Assembly: GCA_947359465.1 (NCBI GenBank)
Contig: OX375878.1
Location: 88,510,377-88,574,376 of the forward strand
Direction of reading: 5' to 3'
Source: Metellina segmentata
Lineage: Eukaryota > Arthropoda > Arachnida > Araneae > Tetragnathidae
Length of the DNA: 64,000 bases
The translations under genes and the position numbers were made by a program. Every line of letters begins with the position of its first letter. The stretch's first letter is position 1. The notes under the pieces are model-generated. The model was given only the letters and a program-made list of their open reading frames with translations, ran no database searches and was not told where the DNA came from. Shown here in pieces: positions 1-10,428 of the stretch.

Positions 1-201
1 GAGTTTGCAAGAACTTTTTTCAACCAAACTTTTTCTGTGGGCACAGCTGCCGCAACGTGGAATTTCCTACCGGCACCTACATACTTCGTCTATGTTAAGG
101 GTCTAAAGGTTCTTCATCCGAAAGGATGGAAGAAAAATGGCAAATGGGCTACCGTATATGCAAAACATGTCCTACTGTATTACACTTCTATATCATTTTG
201 A
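1..201 (+). other. Open frame entering from the left edge
   Basis: Frame 1 stays open for 66 codons (EFARTFFNQTFSVGT near the start) to a TGA at 199-201, with AATAAA starting next to the stop. It could be the end of a last exon of a plus-strand gene or a chance open frame inside the phosphatase intron. No family is recognised. Confidence 0.2.
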
Positions 202-932
202 ATAAAAAATGGCGGGGTATAATCCAGTTTACATTTTTTCTATCTAATAGTTTTCTAGGCACTTGCTACATCGTTTTTCTCAATGTACCGCATTTTCTTT
301 TCCCCCGTGAAGCGTGATATATTAAGGAGTTACAGTATAAAGAACTTGTGAAGCACATTTTAATTACAGCTTTACAGTTGTACGTATTGAATAATTGCTC
401 CTCTAGGAACTAATTTTAACGCTTAATTGCTTTGTAAATTAATTTTAAAACATTAAATTCAAAATGTTAAACTTACTTAAATTTACAAAGTGTTATTTCC
501 AACCTAACAAATGGTGAAATTTGAGTGAAAAATTTAAGACCTCTGAGACTCTGCGAAAAATAAATAATGTTTATAATATGAGTACCTACTATACTTTTTA
601 GAATATGAACATTATAATTCCAAAAGTATATAATTTATCGTATACAAATTAAATGCTCTATTTTCACGAATAGAGTATTTGAATTGAGAAGTTACACCTA
701 ATTATCTCTCTCGCATCATCATATATTCAATAAATAATATTGAATAGTAGTTACTTTTTATGTTGTATTATGACTATGCTGTAAACAATAAATGGTTTTT
801 TGAACGTCAAAGGTGTTTCATGGTTATAATATTTATTTGACGAAGAAAGTTGACAAACATCTATCAATTAATGAATCATATCTAAATTTCTAACGAATTT
901 TTTCGGAGAAATACTAACAAGGTCATACTTAC
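202..932. other. Intron of the phosphatase, no gene seen
   Basis: AT-rich sequence with no recognisable exon, SINE or terminal-repeat element. It should be intron between the domain 2 start and exons beyond the left edge. Confidence 0.5.
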
Positions 933-1032
933 GAGGTATGATATAATGATCTCTGTTCTTGTTTTTGTTATTGGGAGTAATTGCCGTGAGGCATTTATGC
1001 TGAAAATGAGGTTTTTCCAGTTTCCTAAGGCT
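933..1032 (-). CDS. PTP exon 10 (start of domain 2)
   Basis: 100 bases encoding SLRKLEKPHFQHKCLTAITP and NNKNKNRDHYIIP. KNRDxxxxP is how the second, usually inactive, domain of receptor PTPs begins. The acceptor is ATATTGCAG, the donor GTAAGT with one base of the next codon. No following exon is seen between here and position 1. Confidence 0.82.
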
Positions 1033-4000
1033 CTGCAATATTGGAAAAAAGATAATAACTTGAAAATGACAAAAGGTCCTTATTTCAAGAAATGTAAATA
1101 AAAAGCTAAATTCCACTAAAAGTAGATTAAATCGTGTTCACTAATTTAAAAAATAAAATTTTATATGCAATACATACCTCGTATTGTAATTCTAAACCTG
1201 TTTTCTTACTATCAGGATCGACTTGCCTCAATTTGTTGAAGTAAAGCACTATTTCATTTGCTAACTTGCAAGACTTGTCTCCAAAATGATACTCGACTAA
1301 TGCTTTGTATACGAATTCATATTGTTCCTAAGAACAAAAAAAAAATCACATTACTTTTATTTCAAAAATGTCCCAAAGGAATTCTTCAAAACATGATCGT
1401 GAAAATTGCAATTTCTCATTTGGAAAAAAGACTCACTCTTATTTTAGTTGTTTCGAATATACTGATACGATTTTTTTATTATTCCTATCCATGAGAATCC
1501 TTTGTCGTAAAGGCCGTGGTTGCTCGGTTGAAAGAGTATCAGATTAGCAACCGGAGTGTTGCGAGTTCGAACCCAACCAAAGAACGTCGTCCACAAAGGT
1601 AACTGGTGCACATTAAACCTTGCATGGTCTAATATGGCCTCCCGTTGCTGCAGTGTGGAAGTTCGGAGAGTAGAGTACCAGAACAGATGTGACCTCGTCA
1701 CCTGATCGTGGTTCAAAATTACGTGGCCTTGGTTCTTTCTCTTCGGGTTTGATCCCGGACCGCCGCCAATAGCCGGTTGTGTTGCTTCAGTGTAACGTTA
1801 TTTAACATTCCTTCCCAATTCCTACCGTGTGTCCTTCGTCACCTGACCGTGGTTCAAAATTACGTGGTGTTTGAACTCGGATTTTTAACTTAGGGGATTG
1901 ATCCTGCACCGTCGTCAATAGCCCGTTCTGTTGCTCTAGTACGACGTGTGTCCGCAGCTGTGCGCGTATGTTCTATGCTAGAGGGCATTATTTTTTGGAG
2001 CATTTACAAATTATTCTTTATTTTATAACTTCGCCATTCGTAACGCAGATTTAGCGTAAGTAGTGGGAAATTAAACGAATTCTGAGATATATGACACGAA
2101 TCCAATGGATAGCGCTAACTAATGATATAAAATTGATATAAAATAACATTTAATGTATTCTTAGCTATGATTATTTCATGTTTTTATGAAGTATGGCAAA
2201 ATGTGCTCAAATCCAGTCCTATCTTTGCAATTACGATCCTGAATGTCTGCTTAATTGCATCGATTCACTTCTTTTCAATGACTGAAATTCTAATTTCGCT
2301 TTCACTTACAGTTTCTGCTCACAACCACTACCTTTTTTCTTTTACTCGTGACTTTACGGTTGCCCTTCTTTCACCAGACTACTGAAACGTTTCATTCAAA
2401 TGGCGAGTTCCATGTTCTTGATATTGATATTTTGTGGTTCCATGAAGTAAATTAAGCCACATTTGAACAACGCTGACAAATTTATTGATTTACTAGTCGT
2501 TTATAAATTTTTGTTGTCAACATACAAACAATGCCGAAAATTATTGAGATTATTAATAAAACATAATACAGATTAAGAATATTGGAAGAACTTACAACTG
2601 TCTCGATCAAATCCAGCCTCTGCTGCCGCATTCGATACAGAATTCCTAGAACATCTACTTTCTCTTCAGCATTGGACATCGCCATTGCTGAATCTAGTAC
2701 CATGACGGTGCCTGACCTTCCAACTCCAGCACTAAAAATGCATATTCATTAAACTTTATGGAATGAATAAACTGGATGGAATAAAATACATCTATTACTA
2801 TAATACATTAATTTTCTTTAATAAACGTCCCATGTTACTTCCTTTTCCTCTTCATCTACCTTTGTATAATCAGCAGTTAAAAAATGCTAAGTACATTATA
2901 TTCCATTATTTATTACCAATATTGATATCCGTTTTGTGTTTGGATTCTATCATAACTTTCAACAAATGAATCATTAAACTCTTAGAAGACCAGCGCAGTC
3001 CTATCTCCCTTATGTTAAAATGGTCAAATTTTAAGGAACATTTTCTCAGAAACTTTTTACGTGTATTGACTTGAATTTTTTATACATGTTATGAAGACAC
3101 TTTGAAACACTTTGACACAGGGATTTTTAAAACACCTAAAATTTGAAGTTTTGATATTTTTTTCTTTAATTCGTATTATTTTTTGAAAACTGATTAATTT
3201 TCATCCTTTTCAACAATGAAAATTAACTTTTCTGAGCAGATAGAAAAAAATACCGGTGTTAAAATGTTTCATAGGGTACGTTATACTTGTAAAACAATTT
3301 TTTATAAATTCGCTTGAATAGCCTTTGAAAAAATGTTTCTTTTACGGAAAATGTACACATTTTGAGATATTGAAGTCTAAAGCATAAAGTTAACTTCTCT
3401 TCAGATTCGTAAAGGTATTTTTCAAAAAATTATTTTAAAGTACTTCTACTCAACGTATATCCATAAATGATATATCATTTTAAACAGAATTGTATAAACA
3501 TTTATTTAAATTTATAACAAAATAATCGAATTTTTGAAAGATTTTGGTGCACTGGTCCCTCTTAAATCACTAGTTCCAATCACCTTACCTGCAGTGCAGT
3601 ACCCAGGGAGTTCTTTTCTGTTGACTGTCTTGAAAGCTTTTCATGTCTTTCAGCATGTACGTGAGAGACAATGGATACGAAGGTACGCCGTGATCTGGCC
3701 ACGTCGTGTACTGATACTGACGAACGGTATGGTGACCAGAAACGCCAACCTGTAATACATTTAAAACGATCATATAATAATCGTAATTCCTGGGTTGATT
3801 TCCCGCAATCGATATTTCATGGATGGAGAATTTTGCTTGTGTTTTTTGACACATGTTCTAGCTGCGCCAAACACAAGATAGACGGCGTCAAGTAATGAAC
3901 ACACACACACACATAAGAAGTTTTACTGTAACAGACGAAACACAGATGGTAAATGATAAGAATCAAACTTGTACCCTCCTGCAACTTGTAGATTGCTAGC

Positions 4001-7000
4001 GCATTGGACAAACCCACTTAGCTGTGGCAAATGACTAGGTGAGAAATTCGTCGAAGACCGGAATAATCGCGTACCTATTACTCTCAATTGATGAATAAAC
4101 TTTAAAGTTAACGATTGTAACTTAATTTATTTCTTCCGCTATACTCGTACAGATCGAATATTAATTAATTAATTCACTTTAAAAATAAAGACAAATCACA
4201 TAACGATCAAGTACTAAAATATATTTGCTGGAGGTACTATTTTCCTAGTATTTAACGATCATATTGTTCGGTGTAAAAAGAGTATATAGATACAGAGTCT
4301 AGCAACCATATTGTTCTTTTCTGATGTATTAAGATAATGGAAGAATGAATATTTAACATGTTCTAAATGCTTCGTGCATTGCGTTACATAAATATAATTG
4401 AGGCAAACAATGAAATATAAACTAGATAGAGAAAAATTAACGTGAAGTACCTTGATTAATTTAAAGGTTCTGATGGTGTAATCCAGAAAAACCATTTCAT
4501 TTTGAAAAGTGATGATGATATCTGCACATTTTAGCACCTTGTCTGGCCAATATTTTTCACATTTTTTCTGAAAAGCAAAATATACGAAATCTTTATAAAG
4601 TATAGCATTAAAAAACATCTTTTTTCTTCAGAAATTCTGGTATAAAAAGAAATTAAGAGACGTTTATCGGTTTGAAGCTTTTCAATATTTTAGCAAAAAC
4701 ATGGAAGTGTTCTTGATTTCATCGTGTGAGAACGCTTTTTCTGTCAAGCTAAATATAGGCGGCGGTAGTGTTCTTGGGGTGGAATATGCTTCTGTACGTA
4801 TTCCGGAAGTGATGTCAGTTGGTTTGTTTTTCGAAAACGATTTCAGCGCGTCGCCAATAGAAATTCCAAAGAAAGAATTTAATCGTCAAAACGGCGATAA
4901 ACTAGTTTTTAAGGTTCCCAAATGAGTATTATGCGAGAGCCATTTCGGTGACAGAAATTAAAATCTCCGTCTTCTATCTGGTTTGTTTCTTTACAATAAA
5001 AATCTCTCGTGAAGTTCTTTCAAACAAAAGGGAATTTCAATATTTTCTCTGTAATTAACCATCTCTAAATGATAGACTAGTTTAGAATTGTTAAGAAAAA
5101 TATTATTTGGTTCGGGAATTCTTTACAAAATAGAAACAATTTGTAACAAAAAACATTTAAAGTGCATAATTAATCTTTATTTTAAAAACTTTTCGGTTTG
5201 GTTTGTTATTTCAAGGTCACTTTTAGCAACATGTGAAAAGCGATCTAAACTTTTTGAAACATTGTTATCTAAGCTGAATAATTATAATAAACAGTTATTT
5301 CATAAATGATTTTCTGCAGTAAAAAAGGATATTTATGAAACTTTTCTATAACAATTAAAAAAAAAGCAGTAAAAAAGCATACCAATGTTTTTATACATAC
5401 TTGCCCATTTTCGATGATATTTGCAGTCATTGCTATGACATTGACATCTTTTTGCCATATCATTCTCCAAAAATCCCCAATGGTTTTATCTAAAGGTCCT
5501 AAAAGTAATCACGTTCGTATCAATCATACTAGTAGAAATTATATTAAATCTTTTGTAAATAAATTTCCTGTCATTCAATGTAAAGAAACATCACGGTCAA
5601 AAAATTATTTTTGCTTTCTAGTTCTTAGATAATTGCATATTACTACTGTAAAATCCGTGCCTTTCCATACAATTTGTAAAACTGAAACAATGTCTTAATT
5701 TTTTAATAAACAAACTTTTTTTACTCAACAAGATTAATTTTAAAAGTAAATAAATCACAGTTCAGCTTACTTTAGCTTCAGCTCAATTATGATCGCTGAT
5801 GTTTTAGGGTAAATATATTTTGAATGTGTCGATAAATACATAATTCGAAACAATAAACCTATCTCTATTGAATTTCCACATGAAAAACTCATAGATTGAG
5901 TAGGTAGGTATTTAACTAACGTCACACATTGAGCAACACAACGGGCTATTAGAGACTATCCAGGATAAAATTCAAGGGGAAATATCCGAGGACAACACCA
6001 CGTAATTTTGAAACACGGTCAGATGACGGACACAGAGATTTGGACATCCGTCTATGACAACATTTAAAATCTGTGTGAATTTTATATTTAACCATTAAAA
6101 GAGAATTCTCAATTTTATCACAAGTGGTTTCTATTTTTTTAAATTAATCTTACTTTTGGTATAACTCACATAATTGTACGTATTTGTGCAATTTATAGTT
6201 CGACAACGTATAAAGGATAGTTTTAAGATTTGAAAATGTGACTATTCGCAGGTCTATATTGGTTATATTTAGCTATTCGCAGGTATAGTATTACCTCAAC
6301 TTTCTTTTTACTACAATGAACATTGTATAATTTATTGAAAGTAGATACTGTAGACAATAAGATCACTTATTGGTTGTCAAAATATATACATTTAAGTAAC
6401 TTTCTCACCTAAGGAATCATTTCATGCCATCCAATGTTGTTTGAAGTAAATGCAATAGTACCATTTTCATACAACTCGAATAAGGGAATAATTCTAAAGG
6501 GGAAAAAATTGAATGCCTCTCCGAACATGCTTAGCGAAATCCTATACGCCTGTGCTTACATAGCAAAATCTTATTCCTATCTTAAAGCTTTAAAAAAGTG
6601 AAACAATTAAAAAGGTGAACATTCAAAACATCTTTTCTTGATTTTTTAACAAGCTTTATGGAATTAGGTGTATGTGTAGCTTTGCTAGGCAAATCTCCAA
6701 ATACAAATTTTATACAACTTAAATTTTATATTACTTATCAAGTGGTTTTGAAGATATTAATTGGAAGAACTCCCCATGCAGAACATTAATTAAAAAAAAA
6801 GAATGTTCATTCCTTTATTCTAATAATTGTACCATATCAACAAACAAAAGTAGTTTTACGTTTATTATCAGTATTTTAAGAAATAAAATTCAAAATTTTG
6901 AAATCAGCGTATTTTTAAATTATTAAAAATTAAAAAGAAATTTACTAGAAATGTTTTTATTGCATGTCAATTTTTGCTCCTTATATTACTGTGGTCAATT

Positions 7001-9751
7001 CAGAAATTTTCATACAAATTTATTATTATTTGGCATGAACAAGAACAAAAAAAAATAGAATGTGGACAAATGAGGTGAAGTGTAAGTAATGGAACGTGGA
7101 TGAGCATGATAACAAAACAAAAAACTTTTAAATGCTGGCAGTTAAAATTAGTTTTAAATAATTATATTCTCGTTATTGTATGAAAAATGTAATGGGGATG
7201 ACGCTTAGTAGTCTCGTCGGCTTTGTTTTTTAATGGGACGCTGTAGACCGGTTGGAATAATGGCGAATTTGGTGTGTACAGGGAGGTGTATGTTATATCT
7301 GAATGGCCACAAGTGTCCTCACGTTGGCATGGTGTGGAAGTTTGGAGAGTGGGGTACCAGCAGCTCAGGTGTCACCTCGTCATCTGACCGAGGTTCAAAA
7401 TTACGTGGTACTTTCCTCGGGATTGATCCCGGACCGTCGCCAATAGCCCTATGTATTGCTCCAATGATATGTTAATTAAATACCTACTTTGTTTCTTAAA
7501 ACATTTCTTAATTATCCAGAAAAACTTGCAGGGCTAGCTTGTTAACAAACAAAATGTTTTGTTTAATATAAGAAAAACAAACAAAATGTTTTGTTTAATA
7601 TAAGAAAAACAATGGGAATTTATTTTTTATGGCAAACGGAAAATCAGGTTCATAGTTTTTAAAATTTTTAACATTGATGTTCCTCTTATACTTATCGTAG
7701 ATGGTTGTTTTAAGAAAGAAAACTTACCTTGTGTGCAGATGTAGCGAGTATCTTTATTATAGCCCTGGAAATAAATGAATGTGCAGTCAAAATGATTTAA
7801 TATGAATTTTCTACTTTCACACATGCAATATTGTATCTGCCAACTTTCAACAGAACTTTATAATTCTTACTGAATAATCCGGCGTTGCTCGGGATTTAAA
7901 TATGACGGCGACAGCTAAAATATGACCTCGAAATTTCCAGTGTTAACTCAAATGCACAAACCCTGTAGAACGTGTTTCCTTTTCCATGTACATTTATTGC
8001 AGAAAAACAAACTTTAGATTTTAAAATTGGGGCTTGGAGGGTTGGTATCTTATTGGTAAATTGTATGATAAGCTTTACTGAAAATTATTATTGGACTTGA
8101 GATAAGCTTCAACATTTGTTTTAAAGAAAAGTCACAAAATGTTTGAATAAATATTACTGAAATGCCGATATTTTTCGGGCCTGACATTCGCATTCATTGG
8201 TCCACTGCCCCTGTCGACTCCTCCCTCTAACTAAACCTCTCCGCTATAGTTACACCGACCCTCTAAGAAAATAGACAGAGCATATGCGCGCAGCTTTATG
8301 TTATTTCTTCCGATCACTCGGTTTGAAGATCTGTCACGTGGTTGTGAGAAAAAAGCATGTATCCTAAATTATTGATTGGTTGAAGTGGTTATTCACCGTG
8401 ATCAAAAACACTAGTCTATCAATAGGTTGTGTCGATTCGTAAGCCCAAGTAATTTACCCTTTACAGATCTTAGGACAACGATGTCTATTTCAATAGACTG
8501 TCGATGTATAGCTATCTAATACGAACTAAAATCAACAACAATGGATTGGAATATATACTTTAAACATACATCGATATAACTTGCGTTGATGTAGTCTGAG
8601 TCAGGATCATTTTTACACTTTTGTAGAATGACTCTGCTGTCATCATCTGCAATCGTAAAATGAAACTATTAAAATTCAATGAATGGTTTATAAAATTTAT
8701 TTTGCAAATAAAGTTCTTAGGCATTTCAATGCAATGAAAGGGCTATTAGGCTTCGAATAATGGTAAAATATCATTTTTAAGAATTAGCATGTTAAAATGA
8801 CGTTAGATAAAAAAGGAAATATAAAATGCATATTTAATTAATAACTTTATAAATTTCATACATACAAGGTACTAAGTCTACATATCTATTTTTTGGTTTA
8901 TTTTCAGGTTTTCTTCCAACATCGCAGGATTTCTGAGGACCAGACCTCAGCATCTGGAAATGAAAAAGGATTTTTGATGAATACTAAAATTACAATGCTT
9001 ATATATTGCAAGAAAAATGTAGCATATTTCTTTCTTTATCAAAAGTTACACATATGGGTAAAAGTTGTTAGCGAAAAAAAGCTCAAGCTCTACAATACTG
9101 ACACAACTAAAAAAAAATATCATTTTTAATTAAAAAGGAGTTAAAAGTTTTCAGTAGAGTATGAAAATACGCGGTATGTTGACGAAACATTTATTAGAAT
9201 TAACGGTCTATTTATCAGTTTGTTAGAAATAATGGAGTTTTCCCCACATTGAGATTGGTACTTCAAAAATAATATTTCTTGAGTTGTGCCACTACTGCAG
9301 TCTATGAGGAATACGTTCTTAGTGATTTAAACAATAACTATCTGCTTTATTTAAAGCTATGAAATTTTGTTTAAAAATATTAAAGTCAACTTGATAGAGA
9401 TAAATAGCTTGAAAGAGAGAGTGAATAAAATGTATTTTTCTATCGAAAAGCAATGGGAAAATGTTATTTCATCGCTGAGATGTATGCTGATAAGCTTCAA
9501 TGAATTTAGTTTAAACCAAGAATCATTCCTAACTTTTACGAACAAAATTAAAATAAAACCTTTGGAAACAGTATAAATATCAAAATAATACTCCAAATTT
9601 AAAAAAGTTATGTGGCACTTACCCGAAATTGCTCTTTGAATCCACCTGCATCGGCAAGCGTTTTTACATAGTGTTCTAAATTTTCTAATTTCACTATATA
9701 TTGCCTTTCAGTTCCTAGAGGAGCTTCGTAACTTTCGATTTCCAGCGTCAT
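933..9751 (-). CDS. Tandem-domain protein tyrosine phosphatase (partial, 10 exons)
   Basis: Ten minus-strand exons join in consistent phase with GT-AG borders to give about 364 residues. Domain 1 is a classical PTP domain that removes phosphate from tyrosine: the pTyr loop reads KNRYVDLVPYDDSRV, then SDYINASYID, DFWRMIWQ, KKCEKYWPD, the WPD loop TTWPDHGVP and the P-loop HCSAGVGRSGT with the catalytic Cys and Arg. A linker then leads into the start of a second domain (KNRDHYIIP), which leaves the window at the left. Tandem domains are typical of receptor-type PTPs; from family knowledge the sequence looks closest to the R2B group (PTPRM/K-like), but this is an impression, not a search. The first recognised coding exon has an in-frame TAA between its acceptor and the ATG, so no signal peptide, ectodomain or transmembrane segment is joined here. 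The Q-loop Gln is replaced by Glu. Introns carry SINEs and a TTAA MITE. Confidence 0.9.
1178..1327 (-). CDS. PTP exon 9 (end of domain 1, linker)
   Basis: 150 bases (50 codons) encoding EQYEFVYKALVEYHFG, the last helix of PTP domain 1 (EQYxFxxxA), then CKLANEIVLYFNKLRQ and a linker ending LELQYE. The acceptor is TTCTTAG, the donor GTATGT. Confidence 0.88.
1512..1805 (+). repeat. tRNA-derived SINE, family A, near full length
   Basis: The head resembles a tRNA: box A-like GGTTGAAAGAGTATCAGATT and box B GGT/GTTGCGAGTTCGAACCC. A conserved body follows (GTTCAAAATTACGTGG, GATCCCGGACCG, CCAATAGCC...GTTGTGTTGC). Many further copies lie across the window in both orientations. It sits in a phosphatase intron. 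Confidence 0.75.
1830..1958 (+). repeat. SINE A, 3' half only
   Basis: Repeats the body of the neighbouring SINE (GACCGTGGTTCAAAATTACG, then GTCGTCAATAGCCCG and GTTGCTCTAGTACGACG) without the tRNA-like head. It lies in tandem just after the copy at 1512-1805. Confidence 0.65.
2596..2731 (-). CDS. PTP exon 8 (P-loop and Q-loop)
   Basis: 136 bases completing the P-loop with AGVGRSGTVMVLD, so the catalytic motif reads HCSAGVGRSGT across the splice. It ends with RMRQQRLDLIETV. In the Q-loop the usual (V/I)QT is IET, that is Glu where PTP1B has Gln262. The donor is GTAAGT. Confidence 0.93.
2982..3565 (+). mobile_element. Non-autonomous TTAA element (family E1), copy 1
   Basis: About 580 bases closely related along their length to the arms of the element at 26795-32693. 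Shared blocks include GTTAAAATGGTCAAATTTTA, AACTTTTCTGAGCAGATAGA and GAATTGTATAAACATTTATT. The right end reads CACTGGTCCCTC next to TTAA and the left end TTAG-AAGACCAG, so the left target site has mutated. It lies in the intron between PTP exons 8 and 7, close to the exon 7 donor. Confidence 0.65.
3589..3749 (-). CDS. PTP exon 7 (WPD loop and catalytic Cys)
   Basis: 161 bases encoding VGVSGHHTVRQYQYTTWPDH, then GVPSYPLSL, and ending TPWVLHC plus two bases of Ser. WPD supplies the general acid Asp and HC the nucleophile. The donor is GTAAGG. A TTAA-type MITE ends about 25 bases beyond the donor, inside the intron. Confidence 0.93.
3815..4035 (-). repeat. tRNA-derived SINE, family B
   Basis: Related to the copies at 13950-14160 and 19655-19890. 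It has the block CTGCGCCAAACACAAGATAG, a (CA)n stretch, AGTTTTACTG and a reversed box B-like AATCAAACTTG followed by GCAACTTGTAGATTGCTAGC. It is diverged and lies in a phosphatase intron. Confidence 0.5.
4451..4567 (-). CDS. PTP exon 6 (KCEKYWPD)
   Basis: 117 bases (39 codons) encoding KKCEKYWPDKVLKCADIII, ending FLDYTIRTFKLIK. This is the KCxxYWP motif and the RTF strand of domain 1. The acceptor is GCTTTTCAG and the donor GTACTT. Confidence 0.9.
4701..4925 (+). other. Unexplained 75-codon open frame in a PTP intron
   Basis: An ATG-to-TGA frame (MEVFLISSCENAFSVKLNIG at the start, ending KLVFKVPK) whose GC content is visibly above its flanks. No splice sites, repeats or known domain are recognised. 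It may be a captured fragment or an undescribed short gene; a chance frame is also possible. Confidence 0.2.
5401..5498 (-). CDS. PTP exon 5 (DFWRMIWQ)
   Basis: 98 bases encoding PLDKTIGDFWRMIWQ followed by KDVNVIAMTANIIENGQ. DFWRM(I/V)W is a hallmark PTP motif, and IENGQ precedes the K-loop. The acceptor is ACTTTTAG, the donor GTATGT. Confidence 0.9.
5901..6035 (-). repeat. SINE A fragment, minus orientation
   Basis: Starts TAGGTAGGTATTTAACTAAC and continues GAGCAACACAACGGGCTATT, then ACACCACGTAATTTTGAAAC and GGTCAGATGACG. This is the 3' part of SINE A read on the other strand. The flanking 6036-7230 shows no gene. Confidence 0.65.
7270..7492 (+). repeat. SINE A, degraded head
   Basis: Body blocks are clear (CCTCACGTTGGCATGGTGTG, GGTTCAAAATTACGTGGTAC, TCCCGGACCGTCGCCAATAG) and the tail is GTTAATTAAATACCTAC. 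The tRNA-like head is badly decayed. Confidence 0.65.
7546..7609 (+). repeat. Perfect 32-bp tandem duplication
   Basis: Two identical adjacent copies of a 32-base unit that contains AACAAAATGTTTTGTT, itself nearly palindromic. It lies in a phosphatase intron. Confidence 0.7.
7728..7764 (-). CDS. PTP exon 4 (37-base micro-exon)
   Basis: Encodes GYNKDTRYICTQ plus one base of the next Gly, equivalent to the GYxxxxxYIATQGP motif. It is bounded by TTTCCAG and GTAAGT. The exon is unusually short but keeps the frame exactly. Confidence 0.85.
7868..8045 (-). mobile_element. Helitron-like family C, fragment
   Basis: Matches the copy at 18876-19233 for about 170 bases (CGGCGTTGCTCGGG, TATGACCTCGAAATTTCC, CCCTGTAGAACGTGTTTCCT, AGATTTTAAAATTGGGGCTT). 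Its terminal CTAG has decayed to CTTACT. Confidence 0.5.
8050..8560. other. Intron sequence with a GC-richer patch
   Basis: 8190-8350 is richer in C and G than its surroundings (for example CCACTGCCCCTGTCGACTCC) but gives no exon, terminal repeats or known element. Confidence 0.35.
8570..8646 (-). CDS. PTP exon 3 (SDYINASYID)
   Basis: 77 bases encoding DDSRVILQKCKNDPDSDYIN and then ASYID, the core beta-sheet motif of classical PTP domains. The acceptor is GATTGCAG, the donor GTATGT. Phase agrees with both neighbours. Confidence 0.9.
8866..8953 (-). CDS. PTP exon 2 (pTyr loop)
   Basis: 88 bases between a TTTCCAG acceptor and a GTATGT donor. Encodes MLRSGPQKSCDVG... then PENKPKNRYVDLVP. The KNRY tyrosine corresponds to PTP1B Tyr46, which stacks on the substrate phosphotyrosine. 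The last base completes a Tyr codon with exon 3. Confidence 0.88.
9623..9751 (-). CDS. PTP exon 1 (first coding exon, start ATG)
   Basis: Encodes 43 residues beginning MTLEIESYEAPLG and ending GGFKEQFR before a GTAAGT donor. The ATG is at 9751-9749. An acceptor (pyrimidine-rich, TTTCAG) lies 16 bases upstream, and a TAA in the ATG frame sits between them, so translation must start at this ATG if this acceptor is used. The preceding exon would then be 5' UTR. Helix alpha1'-like text before the pTyr loop matches the juxtamembrane start of PTP domains. Confidence 0.8.
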
Positions 9752-9829
9752 GGGGAGAAATTTTTATCTGAAACAAAAGAGAATATATGAAATACACAGA
9801 TTCTCAAAATAGGGGCTGATTCCACGAAG

Positions 9830-9990
9830 GCAGGTAAGTATTTTTAATATGACGTCAAACTGGAACAACACAACGGGCTATTGGCGATGGTCCAAGGCAA
9901 CCAGCCAATCCAAGTACAACATTACGTAATTTTGAACCAAGATCACATGAAGAGATAACACCCCTGAGCTGGAAACCACTATCTAGACTA
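9830..9990 (-). repeat. SINE A fragment
   Basis: Contains GACGTCAAACTGGAACAACA, CGGGCTATTGGCGATGG, ACGTAATTTTGAACCAAG and ACACCCCTGAGCTGG, the SINE A body in reverse. Confidence 0.6.
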
Positions 9991-10029
9991 GTACACTACA
10001 TCCAACGGCAGGGCATTTGATTCGACGCT

Positions 10030-10378
10030 ATAGGTAGGTATTTTAATTAACGTCGCACCGGAGCAACACAATGGGCTATTGGCGATGGATTTAACCCGAA
10101 GGGAAAGATCCGATTGACGTTATAGGAAAATTGTGGATTATTGAAAACATCGGAAAATATTTTACAGTATTTAAGTTAAGACTTAGGTTTAAGGAATTAT
10201 ATAAAATACCAATAATTCAAACTTCCACACCATGCCAACGTGGGGACATTTGAGATCATGGTAGATTTAAGACGCATCCTTTGTACCCTACGGTCTTTGG
10301 TTGGATTTGAACTCGCAACCCTCCGGTTACTAATCCGATACTCTTATAACCGGGTTACTGCAGCCAGGACGAGTCGAA
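10030..10378 (-). repeat. SINE A, interrupted or rearranged
   Basis: Left part 10030-10120 is the SINE tail (TAGGTAGGTATTTTAATTAA, CCGGAGCAACACAATGGGC). Right part 10217-10378 is the head, with the reversed box B GGATTTGAACTCGCAACCCT and reversed box A. About 90 unrelated bases separate them. Confidence 0.6.
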
Positions 10379-10428
10379 AGAAAGATGTAACTTATTATAA
10401 TTTGTCTATGTTAATTGACATAATTATA

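Noticed and set aside
1512..1590. True tRNA gene from the box A/box B pattern
   Set aside because: No acceptor-stem pairing or proper anticodon arm is found and the pattern recurs with the same body in many copies, so it is a SINE head. The same applies to 11297, 25130, 38213 and 55600.
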